Origin: Bacteroidales bacterium | Lineage (GTDB): Bacteria; Bacteroidota; Bacteroidia; Bacteroidales; F082 | DNA: 45,693 nt | Direction: 5' to 3' | NCBI GenBank assembly: GCA_023229245.1 | Contig: JALNZU010000025.1 | Span: 1 to 45,693, forward strand | Part shown: positions 8,144-16,005 of the stretch, piece by piece | Layout of the letters: each line of letters starts with the position of its first letter | How positions within the stretch are numbered: position 1 is the first letter of the stretch | The notes under the pieces: model-generated | What the model was told of the DNA's origin: nothing | The model's input: only the letters and a program-made list of their open reading frames with translations | Databases searched by the model: none | Translations under genes and position numbers: made by a program

Positions 8144-11116
8144 ATGATTAAAAATCTAACTTTTCTATTTTCTTTTTCAGTAGTCGTTTTTTGTTTCCCC
8201 CAGCATAGCATTTCGCAGCAGCAGCTCTCGTCTTCTGATCTGGCTGCCCATTACTGGGTTGATTCGATCTATCAGAGCCTGAACTGGGAACAACGAATAG
8301 GCCAATTAATTATGATACGTGCCAACCAGCCTGATAAGCCTTATGACGAACGGATTGAGAGCTACATCAAGCTGTATAACCTTGGAGGTGTATGCTTTTT
8401 CAGAGGGCAAGCCCGTGAGCAACTCATACAAACTAACCGATGGCAACAGCAGGCAGCAACACCACTGTTTGTAGGAATAGATGCCGAGTGGGGGTTGGCA
8501 ATGCGTATCCCGGGAACAGTTTCGTATCCTCTTCAAATAACCTTGGGAGCAGTACAAGATAATCAGTTGATCTATACAATGGGGCAACAAATAGCTGAGC
8601 AATGCAATGCTATGGGTATTCACTTCAACTTTGCACCGGTCGTGGATGTAAATAATAATGCTGCCAACCCTGTCATTGGAGTACGAAGCTTTGGTGAAAA
8701 CCCCGATTTAGTAGTAGAAAAAGCCTGGGCCTACGCCAAAGGGCTGCAAGAGGGAAACATCATCCCTACAGCTAAACATTTCCCAGGGCATGGCGACACT
8801 CAAACAGATTCCCACAATGCACTACCCCTCATACCTCATACGCGTGCCCATCTTGATAGCATAGAGCTGAAGCCTTTCAGGGAACTGATAAAAAAAGGAA
8901 TAGAAGGCGTGATGAGCTCACATTTGTTTATACCCGCTTTAGATACTCAACAAAGGCCGGCTACATTATCCTATACTGTAGTAACACAGCTCCTCAAACA
9001 TGAGCTTGGCTTCAACGGAATAGTGGTGACAGACGGATTAGATATGAAAGGGGTTACACAAGGAGAACAGCCCGGCATGGTAGAACTGAAAGCTTTAATG
9101 GCAGGTAATGACATATTGTTGCTTCCCGAAAATGTGCCTGTAGCCGTTGCTACTATTATGGAAGCTATGGAAAAAGATCAGACAGTGAAAGAGCGTATCG
9201 AAGAAAGTTGTAAGAAGATATTGTTGTATAAATATCGCGCCGGTCTAAACCAGTATCGCCCTGTCAATCCGGAAGCTATGGAGAGTGCGTTGCAACAGCC
9301 ACAATATCACCAGGTAAGCTATGAATTGTTTGCATCAGCAATTACCTTGCTAAAGAATGAACAAGAAACCTTGCCTTTAGGTACTACCGACAAAAAAAAG
9401 GCTTTCCTTACAGTAGGAAGCACGAAATCATCCCTTTTGTATGAGCAGCTTGTCCGTGAAGGGATCAATATGAAGCATTATCAACTGCCTAAGAATCCAT
9501 CCACACAACAATTGCTGAAGTTGGAAACTGATCTGAAGCAGATGGATGAGATGATTATCAGCATCGAAAACACAAATATATTAGCTCAGCAAAACTTTGG
9601 TATAGAGAATGATGCGATTCGCCTTATTGAAAAGGTTTCCAAAACCACACCTGCCACACTTGTCCTTTTCGCCTCCCCTTATGCCTTGGATCTGTTTTCA
9701 GAAACTGAGATGTTCAACGCTATACTAATTGGCTTTCAGGATCGTATAGAAGCCAAACAAGCTGTAGCAGCTATTATGACAGGCAAGCAACCAGCTAAAG
9801 GAAAACTTCCGGTAAGTTTGAAATCAGGTTATAGAGCCGGAAGCGGACTGACGGTGAGCACCCCTTCACAAACACAACCTCATACGACACCCTGGATAGA
9901 AGAACCTATTCAAATAGCTGAAAAATATTCCCGACAGATTGATTCCATAGCTATATCAGGTATAAAAAAAAAGGCTTATCCCGGCTGTGCTATCATAGCT
10001 TTGTTAGACGGGAAACCAATCTATAACAAACAATTTGGGTTTCTTACTTATGATAATCTGATTGCTGTTACTGATTCTACCCTATACGATCTGGCATCTT
10101 TAACCAAGATATTGGCTTCTACTTTGGCTGTCATGAAGTTGTATGAGGAGAAAAAACTTTCTCTTGACGCTAGCTTAAGCAGCTTTTTCCCTTATTTGAA
10201 AGATACGGATAAAGCGTCTATCAGTCTGATGGATATACTGACCCATCAATCGGGCTTTGACGGCTGGATCCCATTTTATAGCAAACTGATTACAAATAAT
10301 GGTTTTGACAGCAGTCTGTTCAGCTCTTCTTTGAATCTATCTTTTCCTGTACCGGTATCTGACCATTTGTTTCTCAACAAGAATTACAGATACAAGCTGT
10401 TCGATGAAATCGCAAGCAGCCGTCTTAAAAAAAAAGAATACAGATATAGTGATCTGGGATTTTATTTCATGCCTGATTTAGTTGAACTGACTACTAACCA
10501 ACCGTTTGAACTGTATCTTCAGCAGTATTTTTACCAGCCAATGGGTCTGGGTCAGATAGGTTTTAACCCATTGGAATGGTATCCAAAAGATCGGATAGCA
10601 CCTACTGAATATGACCGTGATTTTCGCCGTACACTGCTGCAGGGTACGGTACACGATCAGGGTGCTGCACTCATGGGTGGCGTTTCAGGGCATGCCGGAT
10701 TATTTGGTACTGCTGCCGATGTGGCTGATCTGATGCAGATGCTGCTTAACAAAGGCTTATGGAACGGACAACAACTGTTGAAACCCGAAACGGTAGAGTA
10801 TTTCACTCAAGCCCATTTTGCCCAAAAAGATAACAGAAGAGGGATAGGCTTCGACAAACCTCCATTAGACCCTAAAGATAAAAACCGATCCATTGCAATG
10901 GTATCTTCTATGCAGAGTTTCGGTCATACCGGTTTTACAGGCGTTATCGCCTGGGCCGATCCGAATAATAAATTAGTCTTTGTGTTTCTGTCGAACAGGG
11001 TCTATCCTGATGCCAAAATTAACCGATTGGCAAAGCTCAACATACGTTCTGATATACACGAGCTGCTATACAAAGCAGTTGCAGACTTGACTGTAAACAT
11101 CAGTACCACTGATTAG
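8144..11116 (+). CDS. GH3 beta-N-acetylhexosaminidase / serine beta-lactamase-like fusion
   Basis: A 990-residue exported protein (the frame is open from a GTG at 8135; I prefer the ATG at 8144, which gives the better signal peptide). Residues ~40-350 form a GH3 domain of the NagZ type: KHFPGHG at 211-217, the catalytic His224 in the DSH loop, and nucleophile Asp297 in VVTDGLDMKG. A GH3 C-terminal-like domain follows to ~580. Residues ~610-980 are a class-C beta-lactamase/DD-peptidase-like domain with Ser652-x-x-Lys655 (SLTK), a YSD motif and HTG in GHTGFTG. The fusion is well known in Bacteroidota and is expected to act on peptidoglycan in the periplasm, removing GlcNAc and perhaps cutting or sensing peptides. 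Whether the serine domain is active is open. Confidence 0.93.
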   Translation: MIKNLTFLFSFSVVVFCFPQHSISQQQLSSSDLAAHYWVDSIYQSLNWEQRIGQLIMIRANQPDKPYDERIESYIKLYNLGGVCFFRGQAREQLIQTNRWQQQAATPLFVGIDAEWGLAMRIPGTVSYPLQITLGAVQDNQLIYTMGQQIAEQCNAMGIHFNFAPVVDVNNNAANPVIGVRSFGENPDLVVEKAWAYAKGLQEGNIIPTAKHFPGHGDTQTDSHNALPLIPHTRAHLDSIELKPFRELIKKGIEGVMSSHLFIPALDTQQRPATLSYTVVTQLLKHELGFNGIVVTDGLDMKGVTQGEQPGMVELKALMAGNDILLLPENVPVAVATIMEAMEKDQTVKERIEESCKKILLYKYRAGLNQYRPVNPEAMESALQQPQYHQVSYELFASAITLLKNEQETLPLGTTDKKKAFLTVGSTKSSLLYEQLVREGINMKHYQLPKNPSTQQLLKLETDLKQMDEMIISIENTNILAQQNFGIENDAIRLIEKVSKTTPATLVLFASPYALDLFSETEMFNAILIGFQDRIEAKQAVAAIMTGKQPAKGKLPVSLKSGYRAGSGLTVSTPSQTQPHTTPWIEEPIQIAEKYSRQIDSIAISGIKKKAYPGCAIIALLDGKPIYNKQFGFLTYDNLIAVTDSTLYDLASLTKILASTLAVMKLYEEKKLSLDASLSSFFPYLKDTDKASISLMDILTHQSGFDGWIPFYSKLITNNGFDSSLFSSSLNLSFPVPVSDHLFLNKNYRYKLFDEIASSRLKKKEYRYSDLGFYFMPDLVELTTNQPFELYLQQYFYQPMGLGQIGFNPLEWYPKDRIAPTEYDRDFRRTLLQGTVHDQGAALMGGVSGHAGLFGTAADVADLMQMLLNKGLWNGQQLLKPETVEYFTQAHFAQKDNRRGIGFDKPPLDPKDKNRSIAMVSSMQSFGHTGFTGVIAWADPNNKLVFVFLSNRVYPDAKINRLAKLNIRSDIHELLYKAVADLTVNISTTD

Positions 11117-11118
11117 CA

Positions 11119-11142
11119 AAAAATCTGTTTAAGCGGATTTTT
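11119..11142 (+). terminator. Rho-independent terminator after the GH3 fusion gene
   Basis: Stem AAAAATCTG / CGGATTTTT (9 pairs, one G-U wobble) around the loop TTTAAG, ending in five T. It starts 3 bases after the stop codon. Confidence 0.65.
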
Positions 11143-11143
11143 G

Positions 11144-11173
11144 TTTGTGACAACAAGAATTTTCCTACCTTTG
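11144..11173 (+). promoter_or_regulatory. Promoter of tRNA-Arg
   Basis: TTTG (11144-11147), an 18-base spacer, and TACCTTTG (11166-11173) match the Bacteroidota housekeeping promoter. The tRNA begins 15 bases later. Confidence 0.75.
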
Positions 11174-11187
11174 CCACCTCAAAAAAT

Positions 11188-11261
11188 GGTCCGGTAGCTC
11201 AGCTGGATAGAGCAGCAGCCTTCTAAGCTGCGGGTCACAGGTTCGAATCCTGTCCGGATCG
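11188..11261 (+). tRNA. tRNA-Arg (anticodon TCT)
   Basis: A complete cloverleaf of 74 bases. The acceptor arm GGTCCGG pairs with CCGGATC (one G-U pair), the D arm is GCTC/GAGC, the anticodon arm GCAGC/GCTGC encloses the loop CTTCTAA with anticodon TCT (reads AGA), and the T arm ACAGG/CCTGT encloses TTCGAAT. The discriminator base is G. CCA is not encoded, as is normal in this phylum. No integrase or target duplication is visible next to it. Confidence 0.97.
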
Positions 11262-11490
11262 CTTATACACATAGAAACAGCTGTCGTATATTCATTATTT
11301 GCCACCTGCAAAATTAATGGAATAAGACCTTACGGATGGCTCTCAAAAACACTGTCCGTTATATCTGATCACCCTGCAAACCAATTATACCAACTCCTGC
11401 CCGGCATAAGATAGAAACCGGCCAAGTCTTGGTATAGATGCAGTTTACCGGATGGATCTGTTTGTTTACTTCTGCTAACTCTCCATAAGA

Positions 11491-11967
11491 TTATTCATCC
11501 TTTATTTTTATACTAACAGCCTTTAGCTGTTGCCAACCAGCTTTATCTGTCAGGCGTATCATGAAATGATAGTCACCTGTATCTACGTCATTAGGAATAA
11601 AAATTGCATCGTCTGTTTTAAAAGTGGTTTTTCCATTAGGGATAGAAAAATCCTGATTATAAATGAACGGATTTACAGGCTTTTTCTTTGGCTCTAAATC
11701 ACATTCCACATCATCCGTACTATGTGAATGGTGATCGAAATTATTGTGAATTTCTATATTATAATCACCAAGTTCATTGTTATCCGTAAAAATAGCCCTA
11801 AAAGAAAATGTTTCTCCCCGATAAAGAACTGCGCAGTTAGTTGGGTAGGCATCATCTATTGACATATCAATAGACGGCTTTTCCATATCCCTATATTCAT
11901 CGTCATTGCTACATCCCCCAAGAAAAAAGCAGAGTGTAAATACTGTTAAAATAATTTTTATTTTCAT
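11491..11967 (-). CDS. DUF4625-type lipoprotein (second copy)
   Basis: A 158-residue lipoprotein: the signal peptide ends at the lipobox LGGC (Cys19) and is followed by SNDDE, the acidic stretch that often marks surface-exposed Bacteroidota lipoproteins. The body is a beta-sandwich resembling DUF4625: KPSIDMSIDDA, RGETFSFRAIFTDNNELGDY, IEIHNNFDHHSHS, and the ending TGDYHFMIRLTDKAGW. The HHSH patch could bind metal. It is the last gene of the TonB-receptor operon and a distant paralogue of its upstream neighbour, 98 bases away. The link to metal uptake is inferred from the neighbouring Fur-family gene and His-rich proteins. Confidence 0.75.
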   Translation of the reverse strand: MKIKIILTVFTLCFFLGGCSNDDEYRDMEKPSIDMSIDDAYPTNCAVLYRGETFSFRAIFTDNNELGDYNIEIHNNFDHHSHSTDDVECDLEPKKKPVNPFIYNQDFSIPNGKTTFKTDDAIFIPNDVDTGDYHFMIRLTDKAGWQQLKAVSIKIKDE

Positions 11968-12065
11968 TTTTTGAGATGTTAAGGGGAATATGATAAAACA
12001 TATTCCCGATTTCGTATACAGTATAGGTAAGTTATTTTAATATCAACGTCATTATAAATTCGCAC

Positions 12066-12566
12066 TTAGATAGATTTTAAGGGATCGGCAGCCACAATCT
12101 TAAATTCAGTATGCATATTGACTATAGATGCTTCTCGCTTGTGTCCTATCTTCAAATCGGATTCATCTGTTGCCGTTTGCCCTATTTTATCGGTTACGGT
12201 TAGGTGTAAATGATAATCGCCGGCAATGGCTTCAGTAGGTATATCGAGATGTTCATGGAAAGTGCTGTTTTTCTTTCCTACATACTTTTCATCAGTATAT
12301 GTTTTACCAAATTTATAACTTCCGTCTTTTTGATGGACTTCCACTTCAATCATTGCGATAAGGCCTTCTGCAAATATTTCAGCTTCTATATGCGCATCTT
12401 CACCAATGTATGCGATCTTGTCATTGGGCGAATCGTGTCCCGATCCCAACTCCTTAATAACGACAGTCGGTTTAGAAATTATGTTATCATCACTGCATGA
12501 AGTGAATGCTACTATTATACATAGATTTAGTAGTAATAGTGTTCCAAAGATTAATTTTTTGTTCAT
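12066..12566 (-). CDS. DUF4625-type lipoprotein (first copy)
   Basis: A 166-residue lipoprotein with a lipobox at FTSC (Cys24) followed by SDDN. The body has the DUF4625-like pattern: KPTVVIKEL, GEDAHIEAEIFAEGLIAMIE, STFHEHLDIPTEAIAGDYHL and LTVTDKIGQT. The FHEHLDIP and DYHLHL segments supply several histidines. It lies 64 bases downstream of the TonB receptor and upstream of a second, diverged copy. Proteins of this type often accompany TonB receptors; a role as surface partner in metal capture is plausible but unproven. Confidence 0.75.
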   Translation of the reverse strand: MNKKLIFGTLLLLNLCIIVAFTSCSDDNIISKPTVVIKELGSGHDSPNDKIAYIGEDAHIEAEIFAEGLIAMIEVEVHQKDGSYKFGKTYTDEKYVGKKNSTFHEHLDIPTEAIAGDYHLHLTVTDKIGQTATDESDLKIGHKREASIVNMHTEFKIVAADPLKSI

Positions 12567-12630
12567 GATTACTTAGTTTTTTGTGGGATTAATTCCGGTT
12601 ATTAAATTTATTGAGTTAAAAATTACTTGA

Positions 12631-14979
12631 TTAAAAATCAAATCCAATCATAAGCGAGAAATTTCGACCCGGTTCGGGTACATCTATCAGACGGTAATAG
12701 CTTGTATGGTCGAAATATTTTTTATTCAGCAAGTTTTGACTTTGTAGATTAATTCGTATATTATTATTATTCCATTTAAATGATGTAGCTAAAGCCATAT
12801 CGAAGGTCTGATAGCCTTTTGTTTTGCTTTCTGGTGGAACAATCTCGTTTTGAGCGCCTACTATTTTGTACGATACCGATATAGCCCCGTCGGTACCAAA
12901 CCATTTCCAGTCGGGAATATATTTTATTCCTATGTCAGCCGATGCTGGAGGTGAGAAAGGTAAAGCATATCCTTTTTTATCTCCCGAAAGCTGTTTGACA
13001 TATAAATATTCTCCTTTTAAGTCAATACTAAAAATTTCGGTCAACTTATAGTCAAATTCAGCTTCAAATCCACATCGTATTACTTTACTCTGTGTATAAT
13101 AATACATTTGCAAACCCTCATAATAATTTGGAGTTGGATTCAGATATATATAATTTGGAAAGTAGTTTAAATAAGGTGATAATTGGATTGTTATCCGGGC
13201 AGTTTGCCAACTGACACCAGCATCAAACTGATACGATTCTTCGGGGGATAAATCAGGTTCACCTTTTTCATAACGGAAAATATGATAATTGATACCATCC
13301 GATCCTAACTCTTTTGGGATAGGTACACGAAAGCTCTTACCAATATTCGCTTTCAGATTCCACACCCCGATATTATAGTTAATACCTGACGACCATGAAA
13401 GACTATTAAAAGTACGTTTCAAATTAGCAGAGCGCTCTTTGTAAACAAATTCTGTTTCATTGACAGGCGTCTTATACCAGTCTCGGTAACTATGTATATT
13501 TGTTCTTATCCTGTCGAAACGTATGCCTACACTGGCAATAAGATTATTCGAAATATGATAGCGGTCTAAAACATATCCGCCAATCGAAGCCGTCTCAAAA
13601 TCTGGAATAATAAAGCCCCAACCGCCACGTCTATTGTATTGATATTCGGTATTTATTCCTGCCTCAAGACTATGTTTGTCAGCTAATAGGTATTTCAAAT
13701 GTATATTGGCTGTATAAATATTCTTATTGAACTTACGTTCCAAGCTATCAGGCGGAATAGGCATATAGCCATGAGAAACCGGTTCTGTAAATTCTTTCCG
13801 TAAATTATTCTGAAAAGAAAGATTACTTGCAAGGTAAACCCGTCTTATATTCCATGTAGAATTGTTTACCAGTTTGAAATGATTGACCGAATGAAAAGGC
13901 AAGTCGATATCACGGTCTGACTTGTCGTAATCTATATCGGAAAGACGAACTTCCAAGCCATGAGCATCCGCAAAGAATCCGCTTTTGGCATAAACGTTGG
14001 CTACTTGTAGGCTTGTATTAAACTTATCGGAAATATATCCTAGATTTAATCCAACATTTTTTTCATTGCCCGCAGTATTACGCAAACGAAGATCTTTCAA
14101 TTTTATATAATACGAATGATATTGAATGCTGTCAGTAGGAACTTTGTAATCGGCATAGTCGGTAAGGGTTAAGTTAGCCTTATAATAGAATCTGTTTTTC
14201 TTCCCTGCCAGTTGGGTATGAAGCCCAAAAGATTTATTATTGCTGCGGGTGAAAAAATTCACTCGCCCTCCAAAGTCTATTTGTGGTATGTAATTGTTTC
14301 TTAGACTGATTACTCCACCAATAGCATCGGAGCCATACAATAATGAAGAAGGTCCTTTTATAACCTCTACCTCATCAACTGAAAACTGATCAATCTCTAG
14401 CCCGTGATCCTCACCCCATTGCTGCCCCTCATGCTTAATGCCGTTTTCAGCAACAATCATACGGTTAAACCCCAAACCTCTTATTGTAGGTTTGGACAGC
14501 CCAGAACCTATTCTCATCGCTTTTACTCCCGGTATAGTCTCCAATGTCTGCATTAGGCTCCCCGAAAAATTCTCTTCGATAAAAGACTTTTCAACTCTCA
14601 CGATATTTTGAGAAGATTTCATTTGCGTGTCTCTTCTGCTATCTCCGCTCACAACAACTTCACCCAGTACAATGACGCCTTCCGGTAACGTAAACAAATA
14701 CTGTTCTCTGTCATTGGTAACAGTAAATTCCCATTCTTTCGCTTCATAGCCCATAGCGCTTATCTGCAACTTTATTTTTTCATTGGGGCTAGACACGAAA
14801 AAGAAAGTGCCATTACTATCACTTAGTAAAAAGATATTTTTGTTTACAATGTGGATAGTTGCATAGGGTATCGGTTCTTTGTTTTTATTATGAACAGTTC
14901 CCTGCAAGTTATATTGACCCTGCTCATTTAGTTGTCCGACAACCAACAATAACAGCATGACTATACTAGATACTTTCAT
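12631..14979 (-). CDS. TonB-dependent outer-membrane receptor (putative metal receptor)
   Basis: A 782-residue receptor: signal peptide, a carboxypeptidase-regulatory-like beta-sandwich (about residues 22-105, YNLQGTVHNKNKEPIPYATI), a TonB plug (about 118-230, with ETIPGVKAMRIGSG, TIRGLGFNRM and VEVIKGPSSLLYGSDAIGGV) and a 22-strand barrel ending in FSLMIGFDF. The plug loop after NRM carries His, Glu and Asp (KHEGQQWGEDHGLEID). It is preceded by a His/Cys-rich small protein gene and followed by two DUF4625-type lipoproteins, all behind an operator shared with a divergent Fur-family gene. Zinc or another transition metal is the most likely ligand by context; siderophore or haem cannot be ruled out. 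Confidence 0.85.
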   Translation of the reverse strand: MKVSSIVMLLLLVVGQLNEQGQYNLQGTVHNKNKEPIPYATIHIVNKNIFLLSDSNGTFFFVSSPNEKIKLQISAMGYEAKEWEFTVTNDREQYLFTLPEGVIVLGEVVVSGDSRRDTQMKSSQNIVRVEKSFIEENFSGSLMQTLETIPGVKAMRIGSGLSKPTIRGLGFNRMIVAENGIKHEGQQWGEDHGLEIDQFSVDEVEVIKGPSSLLYGSDAIGGVISLRNNYIPQIDFGGRVNFFTRSNNKSFGLHTQLAGKKNRFYYKANLTLTDYADYKVPTDSIQYHSYYIKLKDLRLRNTAGNEKNVGLNLGYISDKFNTSLQVANVYAKSGFFADAHGLEVRLSDIDYDKSDRDIDLPFHSVNHFKLVNNSTWNIRRVYLASNLSFQNNLRKEFTEPVSHGYMPIPPDSLERKFNKNIYTANIHLKYLLADKHSLEAGINTEYQYNRRGGWGFIIPDFETASIGGYVLDRYHISNNLIASVGIRFDRIRTNIHSYRDWYKTPVNETEFVYKERSANLKRTFNSLSWSSGINYNIGVWNLKANIGKSFRVPIPKELGSDGINYHIFRYEKGEPDLSPEESYQFDAGVSWQTARITIQLSPYLNYFPNYIYLNPTPNYYEGLQMYYYTQSKVIRCGFEAEFDYKLTEIFSIDLKGEYLYVKQLSGDKKGYALPFSPPASADIGIKYIPDWKWFGTDGAISVSYKIVGAQNEIVPPESKTKGYQTFDMALATSFKWNNNNIRINLQSQNLLNKKYFDHTSYYRLIDVPEPGRNFSLMIGFDF

Positions 14980-15102
14980 GTGTGGATAGTTTTATTGCAT
15001 ATTGCTTGAAATTCACTTAAAAAATAAGTGTAACCAAAAGAATCAGAACTCCTTTTTATCAACGAATAAGGAGAAAGTTATAGAAGTTGAAGTTATAGAA
15101 AA

Positions 15103-15435
15103 TTATGCTGTAAAGGGAGGTGCGCGTAAGGATATGTATGTATGGTCAGAATAGTAGTTTCCTACAATATAAGGAATAGATATCTCGCAACTGAATACAG
15201 TGATTAAATTGCTTGTATGATCTATATCATCCGATAGAAAAGTGCTATAAACAAATTGACAAACCGGACAAGTGTTACAATCGTGTTTTGCCTTACCACC
15301 CGTAGAATGTTCGTGCAAATAACCCGCACATTCATTCTGGTAAATATGAATGTTTTTTATTAGTATAGGTAAATTGAATACCAATAGCAATAACCAAGCA
15401 ATGAGGGTGATTTTATTTTTCTTAAATGCTTTCAT
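15103..15435 (-). CDS. Small His/Cys-rich membrane protein with C-terminal RAPP motif
   Basis: A 110-residue protein from the start MKAFKKNKITL (the frame is open to 15492, but that ATG lies inside the palindromic operator and upstream of the likely promoter, so I reject it). It has one N-terminal hydrophobic helix (about 9-27), then LHEHS, and a cluster HDCNTCPVC, and it ends LRAPPFTA. The layout (hydrophobic start, Cys/His cluster, Arg-x-Pro-Pro end) resembles the DUF2946 and HYC_CC_PP families, small proteins commonly placed before TonB receptors and suspected to handle metal. It leads the receptor operon, with 123 bases before the receptor. Confidence 0.7.
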   Translation of the reverse strand: MKAFKKNKITLIAWLLLLVFNLPILIKNIHIYQNECAGYLHEHSTGGKAKHDCNTCPVCQFVYSTFLSDDIDHTSNLITVFSCEISIPYIVGNYYSDHTYISLRAPPFTA

Positions 15436-15461
15436 TCGATGTGTTCGAAACAAACAAAGGA

Positions 15462-15469
15462 CAAAGATA
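15462..15469 (-). promoter_or_regulatory. -7 element for the small protein/TonB receptor operon
   Basis: The minus strand reads TATCTTTG (TAnnTTTG), 26 bases before the ATG at 15435. Its -33 region falls inside the palindrome at 15481-15503. Confidence 0.6.
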
Positions 15470-15480
15470 TGTAATAAGTT

Positions 15481-15503
15481 CAAATGAAACATTGTTTCAT
15501 TTG
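15481..15503. promoter_or_regulatory. Fur/Zur-type operator, perfect 10-3-10 palindrome
   Basis: CAAATGAAAC is followed by ATT and then by its exact reverse complement. The 23-base length and the AAATG...CATTT ends resemble the Zur box consensus of other bacteria. It lies in the 122-base divergent region between the small-protein operon and the Fur-family gene and covers the -33 regions of both promoters. Confidence 0.7.
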
Positions 15504-15531
15504 CTTTATTTTTTGTTTTATTCTATTTTTG
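15500..15531 (+). promoter_or_regulatory. Promoter of the Fur-family gene
   Basis: TTTG (15500-15503) is the right end of the palindrome; a 20-base spacer leads to TATTTTTG (15524-15531), 26 bases before the ATG. Binding at the palindrome would block the -33 element, so autoregulation is likely. Confidence 0.7.
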
Positions 15532-15557
15532 TTGCCTGTTAATATTTACGACTGAAT

Positions 15558-15956
15558 ATGAATGCTATAGACCGGCTCAAAAACAAAGGAATTAAGAAAA
15601 CGGCACATCGGCTCATGTTTATCAACATCCTTCAAAAAAGTGCAGTTGCCTTGACTGAAGAAGATATTAAACAAGATATGGGCGAGTTATACGATCGTAT
15701 AACATTTTATCGCACAATTCAAACTTTACTCAGCGCTGGAATTATTCATCGCATCGTGATTGATAATAAAAACGTGAAGTATGCCCTAAGTGAAATTGCT
15801 TTCCGGAATCACCAGCACATGCACTTTTTCTGTAAAATATGCCATACTGTAGCGTGCATAGGAGAAGTCCCTTCATATGATTACGGCTTACCGACAGGAT
15901 ATAAAGGAGAAGAGTATGAGGTACTAATAAAAGGGATCTGTCCAAACTGTGGATGA
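15558..15956 (+). CDS. Fur/Zur-family metalloregulator
   Basis: A 132-residue Fur-family repressor. The winged helix (about residues 5-80) has IKKTAHRLMFINILQ and the recognition region YDRITFYRTIQTLLSAGII. The dimerisation part has the metal residues HQHMHFFCKICH (His-x-His plus Cys-x-x-Cys) and a second Cys-x-x-Cys at CPNCG at the very end. The two CxxC pairs form the usual structural zinc site. Context (two His-rich TonB systems, a 23-base palindrome) favours a zinc-responsive Zur over an iron-responsive Fur, though the sequence alone cannot decide. It is divergent from the receptor operon and convergent with the second receptor gene. Confidence 0.88.
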   Translation: MNAIDRLKNKGIKKTAHRLMFINILQKSAVALTEEDIKQDMGELYDRITFYRTIQTLLSAGIIHRIVIDNKNVKYALSEIAFRNHQHMHFFCKICHTVACIGEVPSYDYGLPTGYKGEEYEVLIKGICPNCG

Positions 15957-16005
15957 TTACACAAAAATGGGTTGGCTACTCTTATCTCTTATATCGGTCG
16001 TCTTC

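Noticed and set aside
11188..11490. tRNA-Arg as integration site of a mobile element
   Set aside because: No integrase and no repeat of the tRNA 3' end was found within the window; the genes on both sides look resident.
15436..15492. Longer start of the small His/Cys protein
   Set aside because: The upstream ATG lies in the operator and upstream of the -7 element; the start MKAFKKNK gives a normal membrane-protein beginning.
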